Assembly (NCBI GenBank): GCA_002726535.1
Contig: PBTG01000027.1
Span: 1-34,432, forward strand
DNA: 34,432 bases
Source of the DNA: Myxococcales bacterium
GTDB lineage: Bacteria > Myxococcota_A > UBA9042
Direction of reading: 5' to 3'
The notes under the pieces are model-generated. The model did not search any database. It had not been told where the DNA came from and was given only the letters and a program-made list of their open reading frames with translations. The position numbers and the translations under genes are program-made. Below are positions 18,957 to 28,167 of the stretch, one piece after another (within the stretch, counting starts at the first letter, position 1; each line of letters opens with the position of its first letter).

Positions 18957-19007
18957 CACATCTCCACCATGGTCAGATGGCGGCAATGCCATCAGGGGTG
19001 CGTTTGA

Positions 19008-19952
19008 ATGTACGAGGCCAGCCACGTGGGTAAGTTGGAGCCAACCCTCGCTCAGGTTACACTGCTCGACATCATCAGGTGCTGTGTGCGACAGAGATCC
19101 CAGCTGGAGGCAAGCTTGGAGCAGGTCAAACGATGGAAAGAGCTTGGTTTCGTTGTGCTGCGTCAAGCCTTTGAACCAGCCGCGGTCCAGACGCTAGCGA
19201 CATCTCTCGAACGCAATGTTGCTGCTCACCAACGACGACGCGAGGGAAGACTCAAAGCGTGGTCTCGACGTATGGAGCCCAAGCGCGCGCGTTGGAGCGC
19301 CCAACTCTTAGCTCATAGCGGCATCTTTCGGGGTCTTCATGAGGGCTTGGAGACAGCTTGGGCAAACCAATGTGACCGCTGGGGAATTGGTCCAGATTGG
19401 GGCGGTCTGTGTTGTAGTTTTCGACAAGATTCGGAAGAGCGATCATTGCTCCTCGGTAGTTCGGCTATGCGCCAAGCTCAAGCGATCTGTGATCAAGAGT
19501 TGGTGTTGTTCTTTAGCCACTATTGGAGCGCTTGTCCGGGCTATGAGATCCATGTCGACGACTTTCGCGCCGAAGGCCTCGCAGCGCACAACTTCATCGG
19601 CATGTGGACCGCGCTCGACGAGATCAACGCAGACAACGGGTCGTTGATCGTGTTACCGGGCAGTCATCTAAGCGATGAGCGTGTCGAGGCTGAAATTCTC
19701 GAACTCAACGCTGGTGATGTGGTCATCTGGGACGGCCGTCTGCGTCACGGCAGCGGCCAACCGCGAGTCCAAGGGCTGTCGCGACGCGCGATAGGTTGTC
19801 ACCTCGCTCACCGAAAAGCACAAACTTGGCCTGCCGGAGCGATTGAAGCTCAATCCACCGGATACTGGCTCAAAGCGAGACTGCGGACACAAATTCCGAC
19901 CTTGAGTTTGGCGTGGCATCGAGCCAATGGATCTCAAGGCGTCCACCGGTGA
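19008..19952 (+). CDS. Phytanoyl-CoA dioxygenase (PhyH) family protein
   Basis: YEIHVDDFRAEG (HxD), IGMWTALDEINADNGSLIVLPGSH, GDVVIWDGRLRHGSG...SRRAIG (distal H and R). The start codon is uncertain; the PhyH-like part begins near EQVKRWKELGFVVLRQAF. Confidence 0.82.
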   Translation: MYEASHVGKLEPTLAQVTLLDIIRCCVRQRSQLEASLEQVKRWKELGFVVLRQAFEPAAVQTLATSLERNVAAHQRRREGRLKAWSRRMEPKRARWSAQLLAHSGIFRGLHEGLETAWANQCDRWGIGPDWGGLCCSFRQDSEERSLLLGSSAMRQAQAICDQELVLFFSHYWSACPGYEIHVDDFRAEGLAAHNFIGMWTALDEINADNGSLIVLPGSHLSDERVEAEILELNAGDVVIWDGRLRHGSGQPRVQGLSRRAIGCHLAHRKAQTWPAGAIEAQSTGYWLKARLRTQIPTLSLAWHRANGSQGVHR

Positions 19953-19972
19953 TGCGCTACCTGGTTCGATAC

Positions 19973-21706
19973 TCAAGGTCGATGGACGGTGAGTTGCACG
20001 GCTGTCAATGTCGTATCTATCTGCGCGTTTAGGGTCAGTTGCTGACGTCCATCGGAGCGCGGTAAAATATCAATTCGCACGCCCGATTGCTGAACTGCCG
20101 TGACGGGGCCCACTCCCTCAGGAAGCGTCCAAACAAGCCGTTGTTGTGCTTTGATAGGTAGACGCATCGAGCCCGAGGCTGTGAGTTGGCTGACAGGTCC
20201 TGCGCCGCCCGCAATCAACCAAGGCTGCACCCGCCAACCGGTCTCAGTCCGAGCGACGCCAAAGGCCGGACTATCGACTCGGATGTAGACGAGGGCCCGA
20301 CTTGTCCTGTGAATTTGCAGTTGGACCAGCCGATATCGATCGACAAATCCAGGCAGTCCTTTGAGCTCTTTACCGGAAGCAAAACAAGGCTCAACGGCGC
20401 CCTGTGGTCCGCAAAACTGGACCAAATCTGGCTGTCTTTTCAGTACATAGACGCCGTCACCTCGTTCATGTGAAGCCCAGCCTGAGCCAGCATCGGCGAT
20501 GGGAGATCGAGCGATATGCCGGTCATTGACACCTCCCATATCGAGCGCGCGAAGACGACTGAAAAAAGGCAGACAACCAGCCATATTGACGGCGATAAGG
20601 GGGTCTTGCTGCTGGGCCATTTTCGCGAGCGATTGTCCGAGTGCTGCACAAGGCGGCACGATCGCCTCGAAGCGTTGCGAAGAGACCAGCGGATCTCGAG
20701 TCTGCAAGCCGATTTGACCGACAGCCAACGCAAGCAAGATCATCGCCCACACGGGCCCTTTGCGCATCAGTCGCTTGACCTCAGCGTGTGCAATGAGTGC
20801 AAACAGAGCCAGAGCCGGCACAAAGAATCGGTAACCTGGCATGAAGTCGCCACCGGCTACGACCACATGAACGAGCCAGACCGAGACCATGGTCAACGCT
20901 ACGCGCTCGACCGGTGTCAAGGAACGTCGAGCCAAGGTCACGAGCGCGAGTACTGGCAACAGCGGCGTAGCGGCCAGCGCAGAGCACACGTAACCGGCCC
21001 CGCGAAGCGTAGAGGCGATGTTCAAATCCATCTTCAGGGCGACGGTGTTCGGGAGCCATTGGCCATAATACCAGCCACGAAATCCAAACCACAAAATCGA
21101 GATGATGCAAGCGGGCAGAACCAATCTAAAGAGCTCTTTGCGCGTCGAAGAGTCCCAGATCCACTGTCTGAATTTGCTCCCAACGACTCCCAGGATGGCG
21201 CCGAATACAAAGATCAGCCCGTCTGCCCGCAACAACGCCAGAGCAGCCAGAGCAGCCGCGCCTCTCCAGTTGCGGTGATGACGAGCAGCAAGCAGCGCCA
21301 ATGCCGCGACCCACGTGGTCTCAAGACCCGCTACCGCAGCGACTGAAAAGGGTAGCGCGCTCGCCATGATCACCATCAAGACGACTGCCGTTTGAGTGCG
21401 CTCAGGCCGACCTGGCGTGGCGGTACGATAGAGCAACACAGCTCCCGTCATAGACAGCGCGCGCGCCACTCTCAAAGGCGCCATCCCCAACGAGATAAGG
21501 CCTGCTTCGAAGAGGACCCACAAAGGATTGCTGAACCCTTCCACCGGCGCGTCTGTTGGATTCCAAATAAGTCCTACGCCTTCAGCCAAATGCCTCGCAT
21601 ATTGCAACGAAATCAACGCGTCATCTGACACATAGGGCCACAATCCAAAAGCCCCCAGCCCAACGAGCAAGCAGCAAAGAGACCAAAGCAGCAAAGAGGG
21701 GCTCAA
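19973..21706 (-). CDS. Polytopic membrane protein, GT-C glycosyltransferase-like
   Basis: N-terminal YVSDDALISLQYARHLAEGVGLIWNPTDAPVEGFSNPLWVLF (DD motif and loop typical of GT-C enzymes), many TM segments; TTG start overlaps the upstream stop. Confidence 0.75.
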   Translation of the reverse strand: MSPSLLLWSLCCLLVGLGAFGLWPYVSDDALISLQYARHLAEGVGLIWNPTDAPVEGFSNPLWVLFEAGLISLGMAPLRVARALSMTGAVLLYRTATPGRPERTQTAVVLMVIMASALPFSVAAVAGLETTWVAALALLAARHHRNWRGAAALAALALLRADGLIFVFGAILGVVGSKFRQWIWDSSTRKELFRLVLPACIISILWFGFRGWYYGQWLPNTVALKMDLNIASTLRGAGYVCSALAATPLLPVLALVTLARRSLTPVERVALTMVSVWLVHVVVAGGDFMPGYRFFVPALALFALIAHAEVKRLMRKGPVWAMILLALAVGQIGLQTRDPLVSSQRFEAIVPPCAALGQSLAKMAQQQDPLIAVNMAGCLPFFSRLRALDMGGVNDRHIARSPIADAGSGWASHERGDGVYVLKRQPDLVQFCGPQGAVEPCFASGKELKGLPGFVDRYRLVQLQIHRTSRALVYIRVDSPAFGVARTETGWRVQPWLIAGGAGPVSQLTASGSMRLPIKAQQRLVWTLPEGVGPVTAVQQSGVRIDILPRSDGRQQLTLNAQIDTTLTAVQLTVHRP

Positions 21707-22839
21707 GAATGTACCTCTGGATCAAGCTCGAGGGGTAAGAGTCCTGCATTGACGAGAACTGTATTGATGCGCATCAAAGTCGGTTCATTGAACCATTCGC
21801 GCAATTGCGGGCTCAACGTGATCAACTGCGTACCAGGCTGAGCTGCCAGAGCATCAACAGCGAGCCAATGAGCCGCTAACAAAGTCCGTTGAGCGTGTGG
21901 ATCATCGGGAATGTCTTCGGCAGCAACTCGCCACAGATGTACGACAATAGAGGTGCCTACCAGGGCCCCTGAAAGCATTTTGGGCAGTTGTGTCGCGACT
22001 TCGAGCCCTCTGTGGGCAACGAAGATAAGGTCAGCGCCTTGTGATTGAGCGAGCAGAGCCAAAGCGCCTTGTCTCAATGGCGGCAGGGTATGCTGCAGTC
22101 GCTGCGCATACAGAGCCTCTTGTTCTGTGCCGTGTTCGGCCATCCTTTGCTGAACGCGCAGACGCTTGGCCTCGGTGACTCTCGTGCCTTCCGGGAAGAG
22201 TACGACGGCGTCTCTTGAGCTCAACCCATCGAGCAACGAGGTCACGTTTTGGATCTGTGCCTGACGATCTGCACCGCCGCGCTGAACGAAAGCGTTGGGA
22301 ATTCGTCTGCCGACCAAGTCCAGACAAGGATCGAAGAGTAGTTGTTCTTTGAGGACAAAACGCAGGTGACGACTCAAACCCCGCAGCAAGTGAACCGGCA
22401 GCAACGTATCGGCGTGGCTGGCATGACGAACCAACATCAAGATCGGCCGATCGGTGCGGAGACTCTCGAGACCTTGGATTTCAATGTTGACGGCCAAAAT
22501 GGCTGCACTCCAGCGCCAGAGGCTATCTGCCCACCACTGCTGCAGCCGATGATTGGCATCAATAAATCTGTCTCTGTAGCCAAACCTGTCGATCATCGGA
22601 CCGCCGTAGCGCAGCCAGAGCCATCCGCCTCGCAGCAGTCCAATCGTCTCCATTAGCACCAAAACAGTGCCTGCCAACAAACCTCGGCTTGCGCCAAGGC
22701 GAGCTCCGACCATCAAGTCCCGAACGAGCGTCGCGAAGAGCAAAGGAACCAAGGCCACCATAAGCACGGCCGTCACGCATAGCAGCAGTGACCAGACTAA
22801 CCCTCGTCGAATCACATGTGAACGCAGTAACCAATCCAT
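21703..22839 (-). CDS. 1-acyl-sn-glycerol-3-phosphate acyltransferase-like (PlsC family)
   Basis: LVRHASHADTLLP (HX4D) and VVLFPEGTRVTEAKR (FPEGTR) with N-terminal TM segments. Confidence 0.85.
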   Translation of the reverse strand: MDWLLRSHVIRRGLVWSLLLCVTAVLMVALVPLLFATLVRDLMVGARLGASRGLLAGTVLVLMETIGLLRGGWLWLRYGGPMIDRFGYRDRFIDANHRLQQWWADSLWRWSAAILAVNIEIQGLESLRTDRPILMLVRHASHADTLLPVHLLRGLSRHLRFVLKEQLLFDPCLDLVGRRIPNAFVQRGGADRQAQIQNVTSLLDGLSSRDAVVLFPEGTRVTEAKRLRVQQRMAEHGTEQEALYAQRLQHTLPPLRQGALALLAQSQGADLIFVAHRGLEVATQLPKMLSGALVGTSIVVHLWRVAAEDIPDDPHAQRTLLAAHWLAVDALAAQPGTQLITLSPQLREWFNEPTLMRINTVLVNAGLLPLELDPEVHS

Positions 22840-23030
22840 GAGTTGCCTTCATCAACCCGCCAATGAACCAAAGTGCGGCGGGTCCCCGAGTTCATATGAT
22901 CCCACCGAGCCGACGGATGCAAGGCTCAGGGCTTCTGGCTACGATGTTTTTGCCCTCGCTTTTGACAAGGCCTGCGTGCTCAAGCGACGGTCTCAGCCCG
23001 AGCCTCAACCTGAGCAAGTGCACAACCGCT

Positions 23031-24158
23031 ATGGCCAACTCCCACACTAGGATCAAAGACGACTGTCTCAATCTGCTCATCGTCGGCGGTGGCGTGATTG
23101 GACTCGCATGTGCGAAAGAACTCGCCGAGTCCGGTCATGATGTGGTTTTGATCGAGCGCCATCGCATGCTGGGCAGTGAGACATCGAGCCGCAATTCAGA
23201 AGTCATTCACGCCGGGATTTATTATCCTCCCGAGAGCCTTAAGACCGAGTTGTGTATTGAGGGACGAGCGCGCATGTTGGCTTTTAGTCGCGCTCGTGGC
23301 GTCCGATTTTCTCTCTGCGGCAAGCTCATCGTCGCCTGTACGGAGGCGGAAATCAGTGCCCTCGATCAAATCGAAGAGCGCGCGGCACAAGCGGGCCCTG
23401 AGATTGCCCTGCAGCGATGGAGCCAAACCAAAGTCCGAAGCAAAGCTCCAGCGGTTCGAGCCGTACAAGCGCTTTGGAGCGCAGGGACAGGCATTGTCGA
23501 TGGTCACCAATTCATGCACCAACTCCGCGTCGCGGCGGAACAGGCCGGAGCGCTGATTTTACCCGCGCATTCGATGATGAGCGCTCACTCGACAGACCCT
23601 GGATTTGAGATTGAACTGACTTTGCAGCAAGGCCCATCGGAGCAGCATTACTTCGACGCGGTGGTCAACGCCGCTGGACACGGCGCTGTTCAAGTCGCCA
23701 GGCATGTCTGCGACGCAGTCCCAGAACAGATCGCAGTCAAAGGCAACTACTTTGCCATCTCAGGGCCCGCTCCAGCGGACACCTTAATCTACCCAGTCCC
23801 TCGGCCGAACTTGGTTGGACTCGGCACTCATCTCACCATTGATCTGGCCGGCAGGGCCCGACTGGGACCAGACGTCGAACTTGACGCCGATAGCAATCAG
23901 ATGGCTGTGTCCGCCGATCGGCTCGATGCTGTGTGGAGCGCTGCACGACACTTCTTGCCTTCGCTGAGGCGCGACCAACTGATGGCCGATTATGCGGGCT
24001 TTCGTCCAAAATTGGCGGTCGATCGCTTTGCTGACTTTCATATCGGCGGAGATGACGCACCAACGGGTTGGATCAACTTGCTGGGGATCGAATCCCCCGG
24101 ATTGACCGCAAGCTTAGCGATCGCCAGGCGGGTCAGAGCTCAGCTCGATCAGCTCTAA
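23031..24158 (+). CDS. lhgO: FAD-dependent oxidoreductase, L-2-hydroxyglutarate dehydrogenase-like
   Basis: LLIVGGGVIGLACAKELAESGHDVVLIER (FAD-binding), SSRNSEVIHAGIYYPPESLKTELCIEGR. Start 23031 preferred over the ORF track's 22863. Confidence 0.8.
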   Translation: MANSHTRIKDDCLNLLIVGGGVIGLACAKELAESGHDVVLIERHRMLGSETSSRNSEVIHAGIYYPPESLKTELCIEGRARMLAFSRARGVRFSLCGKLIVACTEAEISALDQIEERAAQAGPEIALQRWSQTKVRSKAPAVRAVQALWSAGTGIVDGHQFMHQLRVAAEQAGALILPAHSMMSAHSTDPGFEIELTLQQGPSEQHYFDAVVNAAGHGAVQVARHVCDAVPEQIAVKGNYFAISGPAPADTLIYPVPRPNLVGLGTHLTIDLAGRARLGPDVELDADSNQMAVSADRLDAVWSAARHFLPSLRRDQLMADYAGFRPKLAVDRFADFHIGGDDAPTGWINLLGIESPGLTASLAIARRVRAQLDQL

Positions 24159-24212
24159 AAAACCGCATCAATCTCAGGGGTATTTTGTCGCGCATCGTCA
24201 CGCTTTTCACTG

Positions 24213-24240
24213 TTGACGTGCCTTGGGTGAAGTGTAAGGC
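24213..24240 (+). promoter_or_regulatory. Possible sigma70-like promoter upstream of the sugar operon
   Basis: TTGACG at 24213-24218, 16-nt spacer, weak TAAGGC at 24235-24240, about 100 bp before the GTG start at 24344. Weak -10 match. Confidence 0.25.
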
Positions 24241-24343
24241 TCCGCCGCGCGTGCCAATTGAGTTGATCTTCGCGACTCAACGCTGCAACACAAGGCCGGG
24301 CGATCTCGCGATCTATCCTTCGTAGGCTGCCCTTGGAGGACAC

Positions 24344-25360
24344 GTGCAAAATCTCAACGTTGCCGTTATCGGTGCTGGGTATTGGGGCCCCAATTTGGTG
24401 CGCAACTTTAGCGCTTGCCAGAGCACCTCGGTCGCAGCCATCTGCGATCTAGATCTTGCTAAAGCTCAAAAACTCGCCGATCGCTTCGGCAGTCCCAAAG
24501 TGACCGCTGATGTCCAAGAACTCTTGGCCGACTCCGCGATTGAGGCTGTGGCCATCGCAACGCCCGTACACACCCACTATCCTTTGGCCAAAAGAGCTCT
24601 ACAAGCGGGCAAACACGTGCTGGTCGAAAAGCCCCTGACGATGTCCAGCCAACAGGGCCAAGAGTTGGTTGATTTGGCCGCCTCGAAAAATCTTCGGCTG
24701 ATGTGTGACCACACCTTTTGTTACACCGGCCCGGTCAGAAAAATTCGCGAGTTGGTCCACAGCGGCGAGTTGGGAGAGGTGCTCTACTTTGACAGCGTTC
24801 GAGTCAACCTGGGGCTCTTTCAAAGTGACGTCAACGTGTTGTGGGACCTCGCGCCTCATGATCTATCGATCCTCGACTTCATCCTTCCCGATCACATCAA
24901 ACCGGTAGCGGTCTCTGCAACTGGCCTGGACGCCATGAACACCGGCTTCGAGTCCATCGCCTACCTGACGGTGCACTACGACGACTCTTTGATTGGTCAT
25001 GTACACGCGAACTGGCTCAGCCCGGTCAAGGTGCGCATGACTCTGGTCGGCGGCACACAAAAGATGGTCGTTTGGGATGACACCTCCGCTTCTGAGCGGA
25101 TCAAAGTCTACGACAAGGGCGTCGACGTCGATGAGTCCAAACGAGAAGATCTCCTGGTCAGGTATCGCCACGGTGGAGCGCACATCCCAGTGCTTGAAAA
25201 CACTGAGGCGCTGCTGTTGATGGTCTCGGAATTCGCCGACGCCATCGCGCAAGGCCGTAAACCATTGACGAGCGGAGAGGACGGCCTGCTCGTTGTGAAG
25301 ATCCTCGAGGCTGCCAACAAGTCTATCGCCCAGGGCGGCGCGAAGGTTGATCTCGCGTAG
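24344..25360 (+). CDS. Gfo/Idh/MocA family oxidoreductase (WlbA/WbpB-like nucleotide-sugar 3-dehydrogenase candidate)
   Basis: VAVIGAGYWGPNLVRNF, KHVLVEKPLTMSSQQGQEL; GTG start preceded by GGAGGA. Confidence 0.88.
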   Translation: MQNLNVAVIGAGYWGPNLVRNFSACQSTSVAAICDLDLAKAQKLADRFGSPKVTADVQELLADSAIEAVAIATPVHTHYPLAKRALQAGKHVLVEKPLTMSSQQGQELVDLAASKNLRLMCDHTFCYTGPVRKIRELVHSGELGEVLYFDSVRVNLGLFQSDVNVLWDLAPHDLSILDFILPDHIKPVAVSATGLDAMNTGFESIAYLTVHYDDSLIGHVHANWLSPVKVRMTLVGGTQKMVVWDDTSASERIKVYDKGVDVDESKREDLLVRYRHGGAHIPVLENTEALLLMVSEFADAIAQGRKPLTSGEDGLLVVKILEAANKSIAQGGAKVDLA

Positions 25361-25402
25361 ATTGCCATCCACCAAGACCGCTTCGAAGCGGCGGAGGAGT
25401 CC

Positions 25403-25879
25403 ATGGAGCCAAAGTTCTCGTTAATCGCTCCGAGCGTCGAGCTCGGCGAAGACGTCAAAATCTACTCTTTCGTCAATCTGTATGGCTGCAAAATCGGCGA
25501 TCAGACCAAAATTGGCACCTTCGTGGAGATCCAAGCTGGGGCCTCCGTTGGCAAAAGGTGCAAAATCTCGAGTCATACTTTTATCTGTGAGGGTGTTCAC
25601 ATCGGCGACGGCTGCTTTGTGGGTCATGGGGTCATGTTCATCAACGACAGATCTCCCAAAGCTGTCAATGCTACAGGCGAGCTTGCAGGCCCTGATGACT
25701 GGACCATGGAGACCACACAAATCGGAAACAATGTCTCGATCGGCACCGGGGCGATCATTATGTGCGGTGTACAGGTCGGTGATGGAGCGATGATCGGCGC
25801 CGGCGCTGTGGTGACCAAAGACGTGGCAGCAGGGGCGATTGTGGCCGGTGTGCCTGCTCGGGTGCTGCGCCGCGACTGA
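25403..25879 (+). CDS. Left-handed beta-helix N-acetyltransferase (WlbB/WbpD-like)
   Basis: Hexapeptide repeats (IGDQTKIGTFVEIQAGASVG, IGTGAIIMCGVQVGDGAMIGAGAVVTKDV, PARVLRRD). Confidence 0.88.
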   Translation: MEPKFSLIAPSVELGEDVKIYSFVNLYGCKIGDQTKIGTFVEIQAGASVGKRCKISSHTFICEGVHIGDGCFVGHGVMFINDRSPKAVNATGELAGPDDWTMETTQIGNNVSIGTGAIIMCGVQVGDGAMIGAGAVVTKDVAAGAIVAGVPARVLRRD

Positions 25880-25884
25880 TCCGC

Positions 25885-25941
25885 TGGACGCGACGGGGGC
25901 ATCGCGTCTAGGCTCATTTTCGCGTCCGCGACGCTCGCGGA
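25885..25941. other. Two adjacent perfect inverted repeats (hairpins) in the intergenic gap
   Basis: GACGCGA(25887-25893)/TCGCGTC(25902-25908), loop CGGGGGCA; TCCGCGA(25925-25931)/TCGCGGA(25935-25941), loop CGC; a TTTT lies between them. Confidence 0.6.
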
Positions 25942-25975
25942 GCGAACATCGGTTTATGTCCTGCTGGAGACTGAG

Positions 25976-27082
25976 ATGAACGTGCCTTTCCTTGACCTAC
26001 GGGCCCAACATGCCCCGCTCAAAGAAGAGATCCTCGCCGCTTGGTCGAACATCCTCGACACCTGCGGCTTCGTCAACGGCCCTCACGTCCAAGGCTTTGA
26101 GAGCGCATTCGCCAAAGCTTGCGATGTCGGTCACGCCGTAACCTTGTCAACGGGAACAGACGCGTTGATTTTGCCGCTCAAGGCGCTGGGCGTCGGACCA
26201 GGTGACGAGGTCATCTTGCCGGCCAATACCTTTTTCGCGACCGCAGAGGGCGTCAGCCAAGTGGGTGGAACGCCGGTTTTCGTGGACTGCCTGCGAGATA
26301 CATGGAACATCGACCCAGCGGCCATCTCCGCGGCAGTGACGCCGCGTACCGTCGGCGTTATCGGTGTGCACTTGTACGGTCAACCCTTTGACTATGACGC
26401 CGTCAAAGCCGTCGCCGACAAGCATGACCTGTGGGTGATGGAAGACAGCGCTCAGGGCCATTTGGCCACCTACAAAGGTCGCAAGTGTGGTTCTTTGGGC
26501 GTCGGCGCGGGCTTTTCCTTTTATCCTGGCAAGAACCTCGGTGCCCCAGGCGAAGGCGGGGCCTTCACGACTGCAGACGAAGCCTTAGCGGCGAAGGTCC
26601 GCATGCTCCGCGATCATGGCTCGTCGAAAAAATATCACCACGAGCTCGTCGGCTACAACGCGCGGCTTCCCGCAGTGATGGCCGCCGCTCTGGAGATCAA
26701 ACTCGCGCATCTACCCCGGTGGACGCAGGCACGTCGACACAACGCAAAACGCTACCTGAGTAATCTGGAGAGCATCGCCAACGTATCGGCTCCGGTCGAG
26801 GCTCAATGGGCTGAGAGCGCCTGGCACCTCTTTGTGGTGCACGTCGACGACCAGTCGGCAGTTTTGACCAAGCTCAAAGAGGCTGGCGTCGGAGTCGGGA
26901 TGCATTATCCAGTCCCAGTTCATCTGCAGCCCGCCTACGAAAGCCTAGGCTACAAGCTCGGTGACTTTCCGAACGCGGAGTACAACGGCGCCCACTGCGT
27001 GAGCTTGCCGATGTTCGCTGAGCTAAACGACTCTCAAATCGACTATGTCTGTGAGCAGCTCGACCGCGCAGTCAACGGCTAG
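25976..27082 (+). CDS. DegT/DnrJ/EryC1/StrS aminotransferase (WlbC/WbpE-like)
   Basis: VPFLDLRAQH, LSTGTDALILPLKALGVGPGDEVILPANTFFATAEG, EDSAQGH, FSFYPGKNLGAPGEGG (catalytic Lys). Confidence 0.92.
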   Translation: MNVPFLDLRAQHAPLKEEILAAWSNILDTCGFVNGPHVQGFESAFAKACDVGHAVTLSTGTDALILPLKALGVGPGDEVILPANTFFATAEGVSQVGGTPVFVDCLRDTWNIDPAAISAAVTPRTVGVIGVHLYGQPFDYDAVKAVADKHDLWVMEDSAQGHLATYKGRKCGSLGVGAGFSFYPGKNLGAPGEGGAFTTADEALAAKVRMLRDHGSSKKYHHELVGYNARLPAVMAAALEIKLAHLPRWTQARRHNAKRYLSNLESIANVSAPVEAQWAESAWHLFVVHVDDQSAVLTKLKEAGVGVGMHYPVPVHLQPAYESLGYKLGDFPNAEYNGAHCVSLPMFAELNDSQIDYVCEQLDRAVNG

Positions 27083-27138
27083 ATACGCTTTTAGACGTGC
27101 GCTCGTTGGGCGCAAGCGACTCATCAAGGAGCCCAAAG

Positions 27139-28167
27139 ATGAAAAAGGACGCTGTGTACGCTCAGCCCATACGAGACCAAGTGGCCTTGGTCACGGGCGG
27201 TGCTGGTCTCGTCGGCTCTCACATCTGTGATCTACTCCTCGCTGAGGGCATCTCAGAACTTCGGGTCCTCGACGACTTCAGCCGCGGCACGATGGCCAAC
27301 TTGCGAGACGCAATGGCGGTCGCTGGCGATCGCCTCCAGATCATCCGAGGTGATATCCGCAACCAAGCGACGGTCGACCAAGCCGTCGCCGGCTGTGATT
27401 TGGTGTTTCATCAAGCCGCGATTCGTATCACCCGCTGCGCACAAGAGCCGCGCGAAGCCTTTGATGTGCTGGCGACCGGTACGCTCAATATCCTCGACGC
27501 GTGCGTCAAACATGACGTGAAAAAGCTCGTCGCCGCCTCGAGCGCGTCGGTCTATGGTCCCGCGGACGTCTTTCCAACCGACGAGCAGCACCACCTCTTT
27601 AACAATCGGACCATGTACGGCGCCTGCAAAGTCGCCAACGAGCAGATGATGCGCGCGTACAATGAGATGTATGGGCTGCCCTTTGTTGCGCTGCGCTACT
27701 TCAACGTCTATGGGCCAAGGATGGACGTCTACGGCGTCTACACCGAAGTGCTCGTCCGTTGGCTCGATCGACTCGATGCAGGTGATGCGCCGCTGATCTA
27801 CGGCACCGGCGATCAGACCATGGACTTTGTCTTCATCGGAGACATCGCGAGAGCCAACTTGCTGGCCGCAAAGGCAGACGTCGCCGACGCCTATTACAAT
27901 GTCGCTCGCGGCGAAGAGACCAGCCTCAAAGAGCTTTGTGCCTCTTTGTGTCGCGCTCATGGCTCAGCCGATGCTTCACCCGATTTTATCCCCTTGCCTT
28001 CGGAGCGACGCGGCGTCGAGGTGGTCCGAAGGTTGGCGGTCACAGACAATGCCTCTCGAGACCTTAACTTTCAGGCCGAAGTCGGTCTCGACGATGGATT
28101 GATGCGATTTGTTCGCTGGCGAGCAGCAGAGTTGGCGCGAGTCAAAGCAGAGCAGGAGGGATCATGA
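27139..28167 (+). CDS. NAD-dependent epimerase/dehydratase (nucleotide sugar epimerase)
   Basis: VTGGAGLVGSHI, SSASVYG, YGACK, LRYFNVYGPRMD; start at ATG 27139 (MKKDAVYAQP) preferred over 27097. Confidence 0.88.
   Translation: MKKDAVYAQPIRDQVALVTGGAGLVGSHICDLLLAEGISELRVLDDFSRGTMANLRDAMAVAGDRLQIIRGDIRNQATVDQAVAGCDLVFHQAAIRITRCAQEPREAFDVLATGTLNILDACVKHDVKKLVAASSASVYGPADVFPTDEQHHLFNNRTMYGACKVANEQMMRAYNEMYGLPFVALRYFNVYGPRMDVYGVYTEVLVRWLDRLDAGDAPLIYGTGDQTMDFVFIGDIARANLLAAKADVADAYYNVARGEETSLKELCASLCRAHGSADASPDFIPLPSERRGVEVVRRLAVTDNASRDLNFQAEVGLDDGLMRFVRWRAAELARVKAEQEGS

Noticed and set aside
20516-21346. 276-aa plus-strand ORF antisense to the GT-C-like gene
   Set aside because: Gln/Arg/His-rich with low-complexity composition; typical antisense shadow ORF, while the opposite strand encodes a convincing membrane protein.
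22863-23030. N-terminal extension of the LhgO-like ORF as a signal peptide or lipobox
   Set aside because: The FAD-binding fold starts after 23031 and the extension lies in the divergent promoter region; a later start is more likely.
27253-27960. 235-aa minus-strand ORF antisense to the epimerase
   Set aside because: Shadow ORF; the sense strand has clear SDR motifs.
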